From the NCBI GenBank assembly GCA_013076295.1, contig RQOL01000531.1:3348001-3412000 (forward strand): DNA of 64,000 nucleotides, in the 5' to 3' direction. A program made the position numbers and the translations under genes. Every line of letters begins with the position of its first letter. Positions within the stretch are counted from its first letter, which is position 1. Source of the DNA: Sanderia malayensis (taxonomy: Eukaryota; Cnidaria; Scyphozoa; Semaeostomeae; Pelagiidae). This document shows positions 28,801-40,800 of this stretch, piece after piece. A model generated the notes under the pieces. The model saw nothing but the letters and a program-made list of their open reading frames with translations, made no database searches and had not been told where the DNA came from.

Positions 28801-31800
28801 GAAAAATGATCACAAGGAGTCGAATATACTAAATAGGCCTACTGATCACGTGAGACAATTTCAGCTTTAGAGCAATTTCAAAAATCAGATTTCCGCGGAT
28901 AGCTATTTAAACTTCTATCATAAATGAAGTAGGTACTGAAAAAATCAAATTTTGAAATAGACTGAAAAATGACTCACAAGGAGTCGAATTATACTAAATA
29001 GGTCCTACTGATCACGTTGAGACAATTTCAGCTTTCTAGGAGCAATGGTTCAAAATCCAGATTTCCGCGGATAGCTATTTAAACTTTCTATCATACATGA
29101 AGTAGGTACTGACAAAATCAATTTGAAATAGAGTGAAAATGACTCACAAGGAGTCGAATTATACTAAATAGGTCCTACTGATCACGTTGAGACAATTTTC
29201 AGCTCTCTAGGAGCAATGGTTCAAAATCCAGATTTCCCGCGGATAGCTATTTAAACTTTTTATCATAAATGTCTAAATGAAGTGGGTACTGAAAAAATCA
29301 AATTTTGAAATAGACTGAAAAATGACTCACAAGGAGTCGAATTATACTAAATAGGACCTACTCATCACGTTGAGACAATTCCCAGCTCTCTAGGAGTAAT
29401 TGTTCGTGGACCCAGATTTCCCGCGGATAGCTATTTAAACTTTCTATCATACATGAAGTAGGTACTGCAAAATTCAAATTTTGAAATAGAGTGGAAAATG
29501 ACTCACAAGGAGTCGAATTATACTAAATAGGTCCTACTGATCACGTTGAGACAATTTTCAGCTTTCTAGGAGCAATGGTTCAAAATCCAGATTTCCCGCG
29601 GATAGCTATTTAAACTTTCTATCATAAATGAAGTAGGTACTGAAAAAATCAAATTTTGAAATAGACTGAAAAATGACTCACAAGGAGTCGAATTATACTA
29701 AATAGGTCCTACTGATCACGTTGAGACAATTTTCAGCTTTCTAGGAGCAATGGTTCAAAAATCCAGATTTCCCGCGGATAGCTATTTAAACTTTCTATCA
29801 TAAATGAAGTAGGTACTGAAAAAATCAAATTTTGAAATAGACTGAAAAATGACTCACAAGGAGTCGAATTATACTAAATAGGTCCTACTGATCACGTTGA
29901 GACAATTTTCAGCTTTCTAGGAGCAATGGTTCAAAAATCCAGATTTCCCGCGGATAGCTATTTAAACTTTCTATCATAAATGAAGTAGGTACTGAAAAAA
30001 TCAAATTTTGAAATAGACTGAAAAATGACTCACAAGGAGTCGAATTATACTAAATAGGTCCTACTGATCACGTTGAGACAATTCCCAGCTCTCTGGGAGC
30101 AATGGTTCAAATTTTAGTTGACCCAGATCGCCCGCAGATAGCTAGCTATTTAAGGCCCTTGTTTCTATTGGACACCCTCTTCAATAGTAGCCCCTTATTT
30201 AAATAACAAAGTTTAATAAACGCCTCTTAGAAGATGGAAGCCTCATAAGAATAACAATATTCTCACCCTTTGTGAATAGCTGTGAACAGAATAGTTTTTT
30301 GTACCTTCTTTTGTTGGACCTATAATTGTTTGATAATAATAATGATTATGATGATAATGATAAGCTATTTTCATTCAATAGATTCTCGAAGTTGTAACAA
30401 GTTTCATTGAAAACGGAAAGGAAGATGCCACAATTGTTCTTTTAAAAGGAATTTTTGCCAGTAAGCAAACGCTAGTCGCTACTACAATCCCAATTCCGTT
30501 GTGTAGGACTTGAACTAACTATCCACTTCGTATAATAGGACTCGAACCCGTTGTTTGTCGACACCAGCAACAATGAATTAACTGATGAATTAGTCATATT
30601 GAGTTAAATCTTTTTATTCAGGAAAATCAAGAGCAAGCTTTCAAGATAATGCCGCACAATTATACATGCATTTATTCATTATTTTGAATCGGGGAGAAGT
30701 GTCTCGAAAGGTATTTTTATTATTATAATTTTGTTATTGCTTTAATTGCATCTGCTGATTGAAGAAATGTCCTTTCTTATAGACCGACCCATTCCGTGGG
30801 CTTTGCCAGTGATATCCTGGATACACCAATAAAAAATAAATTTCTCATTTTAATTATTTGATTATCATGAAGCGTTTCCTGCAGATCGGAAATTTCTATT
30901 GCGCAACTTTCTCCTTCTTTCTCACGCAAGTTGCCTTGGTGACGCATAATATGATATTGTTAAAACTCAGTGTTTGAGAGTTGCATCTCCGGGTATCAAA
31001 ATTCAAAATTCACTATGTGGGAATTTTAAATGGCATTTTTGTTTGTATTTTTAATTAATTCTTTTTATATTTCCGATCTATACCTCCATTTAATCATCTA
31101 TTATTCCTTTGCGTACTCTGACGTCATCGAATCTTAATACGACTAGAATTTGTAATTTTCTTACAGCTTGGAGCAGAAATAGTTGGACTGCTTTTATTTG
31201 AAGTATGTATGCATTTCTCATGTATGCTTATGTGGTCATCATGTAAACTTAGCTAGCACTCGCAAATCTATTCTTTTTTACGCAAATTTGCAGATCAGTA
31301 TTCAATGGAGACTTTATGATAGGAGACTTCTTTGCTTCGTACACCTGTATATGATTGGACAATGCCATTCGTTTCATATATGTCCAATACACAGACTTAC
31401 ACACTGTGAATCTTGTGTTTCACTGTTAATTACTTGCGATTCAATTTCAGATCGATGCTTTGTCTGCTAAGTCGCTGGTTACACTGACAGATGCTATAAT
31501 TGATGCAGTCAAATCTGGTACAGTTGAAAATGGAAGGTAAGAGCAATATAGATCCTAGAAATACTCGCACTAAGCTGTATCCTATCGAATCTATTTGAGA
31601 AGTGGAGAACTTTTGTAAAGCTTGCTGGACATAACTAAAGTATAATATAAGTATCAATGGATATACAGTTGAACGTCGATAAGTCTATTGTTCTAAGACA
31701 ATAGGCTATTGTTTCTTCTATTGTTTTGAGCAGCAAAATCACCCTGACGATTCTTAATCTATTCGTTCTTATATGCGGGTTTTTAATGTACCTATCTTGC

Positions 31801-34800
31801 TCCTTTGATGCTTTGTAGGTCCTTGGAGTTATTTCCCAAGCTCGTGACAAATCTGGCTAGCCTGAAAACAGTGCCTATTGCAAGTAGGTTATGTCAAATA
31901 CACCAGTTGTTGTTTTATCAATCTATTCTTTGTTCCATCTGAGTTTATTCATTGTTGAAAAGCGTTGGTTAGTAGTAAATAGTTTTAATAGTTTATGCGA
32001 TCTATCGAATATTTTTTCAGATGGTGATGGCGACATGCAAGGGACTGAATTCAAATGTCACATATTAAACACTCTATGTTCATGCAGGTATAATGCTTTG
32101 AAGCTTGGAATACAATTGATTAAGCTACGAAATAATGTAATTGAGCAAGACTAATGCTATTGTGATCTGTTATAGATGGAGTCCGAAAGTTGTAGTGCAT
32201 CTTGCGACGATGTTGAGGTAGATCAGGCAGCTTGGTCTTTGATAAGTTATCTACTTATCAATCAACCTTGCACAATAGCTTTTGTTATATATGGCATTTC
32301 TGATGCTCTCTTGTTCTACACATGCTTTTTATTTGATAAGGAACTTACTTCGGGCCCTAGTATTAAGCGTTTTTTAAATTTGCTATTGTTTTTTATTGTT
32401 AAAGAAACAATAGAACAAAGGAATTCATTGTAGTTTACCAGAAATCCTAGTTCTAGTTCCTTATAAGCTGCTTACTTATATAGAAAAAGGCGTGTATTTT
32501 ATCTTTCTCTTACTTTGTTCATTCGTTGTAATGATGCCATCAAAAGTTTAAATTTCTTGTTTTTGATTGTTTTAGAGATGTTCAAATGACTATGGAAGAG
32601 TTAACGTTTGTCGTTGCTAAAATAACCAGGTTGATGAATTTGTTATTGACATCTTCAATCGTTTTACCTGCATATAATTGTTTTATCTGCTCCTTTAATC
32701 ATTTTATCTGCCATGCTTTTAAAGGGATAATTTAATAGAAGGCTTTATAGTAAACATTTCTCACAACTCAATTATAAACTGTTGATACTTTAATAGAGGG
32801 TTTTATAGTACACATTTATCATAACGCAATGATAAACTCGTGATTTTTTATTTCTTAGAATGTTTTCTGAATTGGAACCGCAAGAAGTACCAGCCGTCTG
32901 TTATCAACTATTACTGCTATCCTCAAAGGTTTATATCCCCAATCTTTGATTGATATGCATTTCTATTGTATTTGTTTCAATTTACCAGCTATAAAACATT
33001 ATATAATTGCTGAACAGGGTAAAAAACGAATGATTTTGAGAGGCATCTGCAACTTTTTCAACCGCAAACACGGCCACGCTATCTCCACATCCACTGTAGA
33101 AGACAATCCTCTTGAAGACAACCCTCTTCTTGAAGACAATCCTCTTCTTGACGAAAGAGATGACGAAGATGCTTCACTTCTGAGACAAACCAAAGCCACA
33201 GTAATACTTCATGTTATCTTTGCAATGAAGCAAGATCTCGATCTTGGCAGAGAGTATTTGAAATACCTCAAGGTAGTAGAATTGAAATCATTTTTACTTT
33301 TCTTGTCACCCTTCTTTCTCTCTTATATCTGCTACCCTTTCGTTCTCTCTTATCTCTGTTACCCCTTCTTTCTCTCTTACCTCTGTTACCTCTTCTTTCT
33401 CTCTTATCTCTGTTACCCCTTCGTTCTCTCTTATCTCTGTTACCCCTTCTTTTTCTCTTACCTCTGTTACCCCTCTTTTCTCTCTTATCTTTGTTACCCC
33501 TTCTTTCTCTCTTATCTCTGTTACTCCTTCTTTCTCTCTTACTTCATTATCAATTTATTGTCTCACATAAACGCATACTATTCACAATTAAAAATAATCT
33601 CTATATCGCAAGTTATGGACCTCATCAGACATCTTTACCAAACTTGATTTCAGATAATTTATGCAAGTATTTTTATCGAACAAAGTGAAAACGTGGCATT
33701 AATTATCTGTTCATTTCAGGTGCATAAGCCTGGCAAAGATTACGAGAACCTCACAGTTTTCAATGTCGCTTTATTGTTGGCAGTTTCGAGTATAAAAAGA
33801 CTCGAAGAATCGGTAAGTTCAACTTAAACTAAATGATTAAAATCATAAACTATCTCGTCCCTAAATGGAGTTTATAGACCAAATAAAGTTTAATTTCTTG
33901 TTATTAGCTTATTGACTTATTTTTATTTTCATTAGTTTGTCATCAGCTATGCCGTTAGCTATATCACCTATATCATTGCTTTTACTACATCGTTATGTAC
34001 CATTCTATCCCGATTCCCATTCCAGTTTCTATTATTCCAGTTAATTTAAAATGACTTACCAATACTCGATTAATTTTATCAGGTGTTTGAATATTTGAAA
34101 AGTACAATACTTAAGATCTACAAAGAGGATGAAAGAAGAGATGCTTCAATTTGGTTCAGAGGTGAGTCGACGAAATAAACAATATCACTCTTTACTCTTC
34201 ACAGTTAACTATACAACTACCATAAATTGTTACTCTGTTTGACAGTTCAAGCATTGAATACTCCTTTTATTTTATTTCCCTGATTGTTTCAGAGCTTTTT
34301 CCCAATGGATGCAAAATCGACGACATAATTACATCAATTCTTCACTTCAGGTGAGATGTTTTTAAACTATTCATCTTTTTAAACTGTTCATCTTTTTAAA
34401 CTATTCAATCCGTCAGTGCGTGAAGGTGTGTGTATGTTTAAGCCTCTATTTACCTCTTAAAGTTACCTCGTCATATTTAAGCCACTATTTCTGCTCTTGC
34501 TTCAGTTTTTGCTGTTTTAATCTACCTCATTCGTGATTGGGTTTGTGTTCTAGTAAATTTGGATGCGATGATGTTGTTCGGGGACTGGTTTTATTTGGAT
34601 TCAATTTGATGGATTGCTTCACACCAAAGCACAATGGTATGCCATTAGTATCCTAACATCATTCTCTTGTTTCCCTACGCTCTTCAACCAAGCTGTTTCA
34701 TTACATTGCCATTACAGTCGACTCGAAGGTAGAAGGGTCCAAGCTTACTACTGTTAAGAAGAGGGTTGCTTTTGAGTTTTTGTCAGGTTTTAACTAATTA

Positions 34801-37800
34801 TGTGTTTTTACGTTTCATGCAGAGTTATTTGACATGAAGTGTCCCAATACGGCCCATCAAAGAGCTTGTGCACTGGGTGCAAAAATACTCGAAAACATAT
34901 TCAAAGTAACCACTCCACTCAATTCTACTAATTTCATCCCCCCTCCCGAAAAATCTTGCTTTTCTCTTATGATCTCTTCATTCTTACTAAGCTACTATCT
35001 ATTTTTGAAGGCTTCAACCTTCGAATTAAACCTCTTTTTATTCCAATTGCAGGATCAGGATTCATTGAGAGAAGAAATCATTGGTCAAATTCTGAACACC
35101 ATAGCAACGAGAGCCATGCAAAGTGCTACACACTTCATAGGTAACTTTATGCATTCCTTCAGTCTTTTTTTTGTGTTTAAAAGCTCGTCAAAATTATGAG
35201 TTTGATTGCCGTGATTTCCACGTTTGATTCGTGCTGATTTGCTGATTAGCTGATTATGATAGCTGATTATTGATCTGTCGTTCAATTTATTTCAGATTTA
35301 TTGGAAACGCTTGCTGCCTCTGTGCCTCAAGTTATGCTGGACTGTCTGCCAAAGGTAAGCTGTAATTCAGAACAACATATCGCATATTATCACCTTAGTA
35401 TAGATACCGTAAATTTACGAGTAAGCTCCCATTCTGATAATAATTTGCAAGGGTATTGAACCCAAGTATCAAGGCATCGAATGTTTTGTAAATAGCAGCA
35501 ATTTTAAACCAATAGCGTTATTGGTTGGCGGCATAGTATAGTTTAGAGCAGCATCTCTCGTGTGACCACCCTAAGTATAGATATGCCATCTGCTCATCTG
35601 CTGAAGGAAATGCTATCTGGTGAATGACGTCATCATTTGACTCTCAGCTCTATTTACAACAAGGCTATTTATTCAATGCATCTCCATGCTCAGATGTGTA
35701 CGTTGAGTCCAAGCATTGGAGGTTGAATTGAATTGTAGTTTTTAATTGTTTGGTATACGCTATAACTAATTCTCCGAACTTTCTTTTCAACGTAGATCAA
35801 AGAGGTATTTGACTACATATCTCTGCTCACTCCAGAAACAGCCAGTGGGATTTTGAATGCAGTTCTGGTATGCATTTCCTTTGTCCCTGTGATCTGAGAT
35901 ACATCTATTTAATCTTTTTTCAATTCCATACTTCTATTTTTTATCACGTGATATTTTATTGCTCCTTCTTCAAGGTGTGAATTTTCTCACCTTCCTTTAC
36001 AGCCACTGATGAAAATCAGCTTAACAATGAAGGACTCATTGGTGTTGGTGCTCAGAAAAGCCATGTTCTCTAGGTATTGCACTTGCAATTAACATCAGAT
36101 AACATTGATAGACAATATTCTTTTGTATCACAGATGCAATCCTTTATTATAGATGTAACGTTGACTCTCTATCATTCTTTTGATTTTAGAATGATAGACA
36201 GTCAAGATTATTTTGATTTTGATTTGAGAGTTGTTTTATTTTCAGACAAGCCGAGTCAAGAAAGATTGCTGTAACTGGTTTCCTTTTAATCCTCAAGCAT
36301 TTCAAGGTTATTTTCTCCGTATTTAATCATGCTCTGCTGTGTCTTTTTTAGCTTGCTTTATCTTCGAACTCAGAGTTTTCTTGCGCACACTTCGCTTTTC
36401 ATCTTATCCAATTATATATTCCTCTTGCTAAATCTATCTTGTCGCTACGTGACATTATTTCATTATAAGCATCTTTAGTACCTTGTAAGGACTTTAAATG
36501 CCTTGTAGATATTTTGAACGTGTTGTAAGTGTTCTGAATGCCTTGTGGGTATTTTGAATGCTTTGTAAACACCTTGAGTGCCTTCTAGATTGTTTAAGTA
36601 CCTTGTAGGTATCTTAAATGCCTTGTAGTTATATTGAATGCCTTGTGGGTATCTTGGATGCCTTGTGGGTATCTTGGATGCCTTGTGGGTATCTTGAAGC
36701 TTGTGTTATTTACTATATGTTGAGCATCTAATGTTTATTTTCCATAGATACCTGTTGCTGATGGACTCTCGATGTCACATTGCAGTCAGTTTGCACCATC
36801 GCAGTCTTATTCCTGCAGCCAAGTTCAGTTGCCATCCGGATCCAGATTCAATTCTGCTGCGAATGAATCTGTTTGCTTGGAAATCCTAGGTAGACACCCT
36901 TTAATACTACTACAGTCTGCTATGCAATTGTATTACCTTTCTATAAGTAATTGCTACTGTCTTAACCCCACGAATCCAGCATTGCTGTGCGAGTATTGCA
37001 TCAATGGTGAATGCTGCATGTCTTAATGTCTTTGGGACGATTATTTTTAATTTAACAAACCATCGACTATTCCTAACTATATGTTGATAGTATTATCAAG
37101 AGTAACTGTTGATGCAAGTATTTTCACAGGCAACTTACGTAGATGCATCACACAGCAAGCAGATGTCAGGTTGCATCTTTATGAGGTAACTCTTACCATG
37201 TTATGCCATACCATATAACCCATACTATGCTTACAACCCATACAACCCATACTATACCATTTACCATACCATATAACCCATACAATGCTATATTCTGAGT
37301 GCACTGTTCCTCCCTACTTTCTGTTCTTCTTTGCTGTGTCTTTCTTAATCTTGACATGCAGGTTTATATGATTATAGGGTCTGTTTGAAGTTGTTTCGAA
37401 GAACCCAAGGTTAACCTACCCAACCCTAGAGCTTCTTCACGCTCAGGTAAGATACTGTAGACATTTACAGTGACCCGCTGAGTCAGACGTTTTAAATGTT
37501 TTATTTACTACTTAGAGTAATGCTTTTTTACTGGACCAGCTCATTTAATAGTCTTGTTTCATTCTTGACAGTTTATGAAATATTACGAAAGGAATGAAGA
37601 CATCCCAGCCCCTGTTAAATTGGATGCATGTCTATCACATGTTGGTGGACAGTTGACTCTAACCGAACCATTAGTGAGTGCAATATGTTTTGCCATGTTC
37701 AAGCCTCTAACCTCTCCAAGTCATGCCCTTTTAAAGCCTTTATTATCTCCAAGATGTTCCGCGTTTACGTTTCTATTACCTTTCCATGTCATGTCATGAT

Positions 37801-40800
37801 CAAGCCTCTATTACCCCTAAAAGTTACGTCATGTTTAAGCCTCTATTACCCCTTAAAGCTACGCCATATTTAAGTCTTTACTACCTTTTAAAGTCATGCC
37901 ATGCTCGAGCCCCTATTACCTCTAAGATGTGCTATACATCTATTTCTTTACTTTAGCAATATTATATTTATATTTCCCCCTTATATTTCTACATAAAATC
38001 CTTACTTATGTTTGGATTTTATGTCGGTAACTTTAACTTTTCTTTTCAGTCTCACCTGTTGAACTGTCTCCAGTTGTGTACAAAGAAATCCGGCAGACGT
38101 CTTGACAAGGATGAAGATGAAGACGGTGAAGATGATTCAAAATTCTTCTTCATTCTTCATTTACTTCCCTCCATACTCCTGCTGCTACTTGGGATGTGTA
38201 TCAGAAAGGATATTTGAGACCAGATGATAATTAAGATTTTTTTCTTTTAGAACCGTTATCTCATTTACTTGATGATATTGAAGGGATGCTGAAATCTTTG
38301 ACTAGAAGAATGATTAAAGCAGAGCTGGAAGATTTTGAATTGGTTTGATTTTTTCTTGAGTATTTTGCATTTTCTCTTTTTTGTTTCTTCTTCCTTTTCT
38401 TTTTCTTTATTTTTAATTTCTTTGTCTTTATCTTGTTTTCGTCTATGTAGAATTAATGACCAAGATCTTTTATAAAGCTCTGAAAGTTTGCCTCATTTTT
38501 TATGATTTTTTGCAGGATAAATCTGCTGACTTCAGCCGAACATCAAGTGTGGGAATAAAAAACAATATGTTTGCAAAAATAGTCTCAGAGATTTACGAAG
38601 TATCGAATTAAAAATTCACAACTTGTCCATTTCATTTTTTATTTTTTGACAATTCTTGATAATGATTAATTATCAATTTTCTTGTTTACCATGAACATCA
38701 CGTAATAATATTTAATTGTCAATATTTCAGGTCCTGATAGAATACACTTGGATGACTGGTAACTACAGGTATCAAAACATTATCTTATTCTTATTAAGCC
38801 ATACAGAAACGCTTTCTATATTGTAATTTATTTGCTTTTAGTAATAAATTATCATTAAATTATTGTTGCCCTGAATTATAGCTCACCTTTGGACAGATGC
38901 ATCAAGCAATACCGTAAATCCTTGAATTGCCCCCCCCCCTCGAATAAGCCCCCCTCTGAAAATGTAAAAAATAAATAAGCTCCCAGGGGCCTAATTCTAG
39001 GATTTACGGTAATCACTTTTTACCACACGAATCTGTGAATGGTGAAGAACTTTCATTTCATTTTATTTTCCAGTGCCGAAGCTGCGTCAAACTTGGTCCA
39101 GCTATTTGACAACAAGATGAAAGCGAGTAACATGATGTCAGAGAAAACAAGTAGCGCTGCAGGTAATTTCAATTTTCATTTTCTAATATTTACCATCCAT
39201 CCTCATTACCATCCGAGTTTAATCAATTGGGATATGATGTAAAGTTTGATTTTTTTGCAGGCAAAAAGGGAAAGGCTACAGGCTCAAAACAAGGAATTTT
39301 TTTATCATTGAAATGTCTTGCTCAACTTCTGCATGCTGTCTTCTGGTAAGCACTTTTACAAAACATTTCATGCTGATATATTTGATTTGTTAGATCGTTC
39401 TGCTTGGAACTCTTAATGAGTAGCCCATGGTCTTTTTGCTAAGCTTCGTTGGGCTGTAAAAGCTTGTTTACTTTTTGATTTTTCTTCTCTTTGAACAGCG
39501 ACACAGATACAGAACATGAAAAAGGAATTCAGCCAATCAGGGAGAAGATCGATTTTGTCAAATTTCTTGTCAACACCATTCTTCAAAAACTGAATCAGGT
39601 GTGATCCTAATATTCCAATGATTTTAGATTCTCTTGTGCATCTCATGGTTTGAGAACATAACATACAAATAAGTGTTTGTGGGTTATGTTCTATGCGTTT
39701 TATACTTACATGATCCTGCAGGGTCCTCTTGTCCACCAGTATATTGCGTGCTCAAACATGTATCCACAACCAGGTTAGCTATTTAGCATTCAATAATATA
39801 TTGCCATTGATTCTTCTTTGTTTCATGCAGATTCTTGAAACGAAGCGGTGCGATGGACCAGGTGGAGAAAACCCGCAACACATCCTAAAACAATGTCATT
39901 CAATAGGAAGGTCAGCATCGACAGTAATTCATACCCACTAGAAGATTCACTCTTTTTAATTGATTATGCTCTCATATCTCGAACTCTCTTTTTAATGAAT
40001 TCTGCTATTGGCGAAGTTGATGATGAAGACTACTCTTGACTTGATGAATTCTACCTCCCTTTTTTCAGAACTTTTCTGTATCAAATTAATGGTGACACGT
40101 GTATATCTGATGCTGTTTCCAAAAAGGACAAGGTATTATCTCCCCCCCCCCTTCTCCCTCCTTTCTTCATCCCCTTCCCATCTTCCTCAGTCTTTATCTG
40201 CTTAGCTTATCTACAATTGTTGTTGCTACATGTTTTTCTTATTCATTCAGACAAGAAAACTAACGAGTACATGTGTCGATGGACTTCACTTGATTGTTGC
40301 TATCATTTGTACTCACTTCAAAGGCAGTCTATTACGTTTTCTCGACTCCTTAGGTGAGTTTCCTTAACAATATCCATGCAATCATTCACACTAAAGCACT
40401 CCACTTATCTCTCGCCCATCAAGTTCCATATCTTTCAATGCGTTCCCTTTGTTAGTTTGTGATGTGTTGGTTGCATTTTTAGAATTTTCTGCGAGCCACA
40501 CGACGCAAACCACGTCAGATGACGCGAGCAATGCAATCTACGGACACTTGCGAAAGTTCCAGGTAGGCAAACATACCACTGGTGATAATGTTCTTACTTA
40601 CTCTTACAAGACTCTCTCTTACTAAGACCATCTCTTACGTAAACTCTCTCTTACTTAATTTCTCTTCTACTTAAGCTCTCTCTTACTTAAGCTCTCTTCT
40701 ACTTAAGCTCTCTCCTACTTAAGCTCTCTCTTACCTACGCTCTTTCTTACTTAAGCTCTCTCTTACGTACGCTCTCTTTTACTTAAGCTCTCTTTTACTT

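Noticed and set aside
26643..30152. Satellite array considered as a CRISPR-like array
   Set aside because: Monomers are contiguous, about 175 bp, with no unique spacers, and lie in a eukaryotic intron.
33018..33647. Long hydrophobic ORF continuing from FANCI exon 11 (FLSYLCYPF repeats)
   Set aside because: A good donor ends exon 11 at 33272 and exon 12 continues the FANCI match; the rest is a minisatellite that happens to lack stops in this frame.
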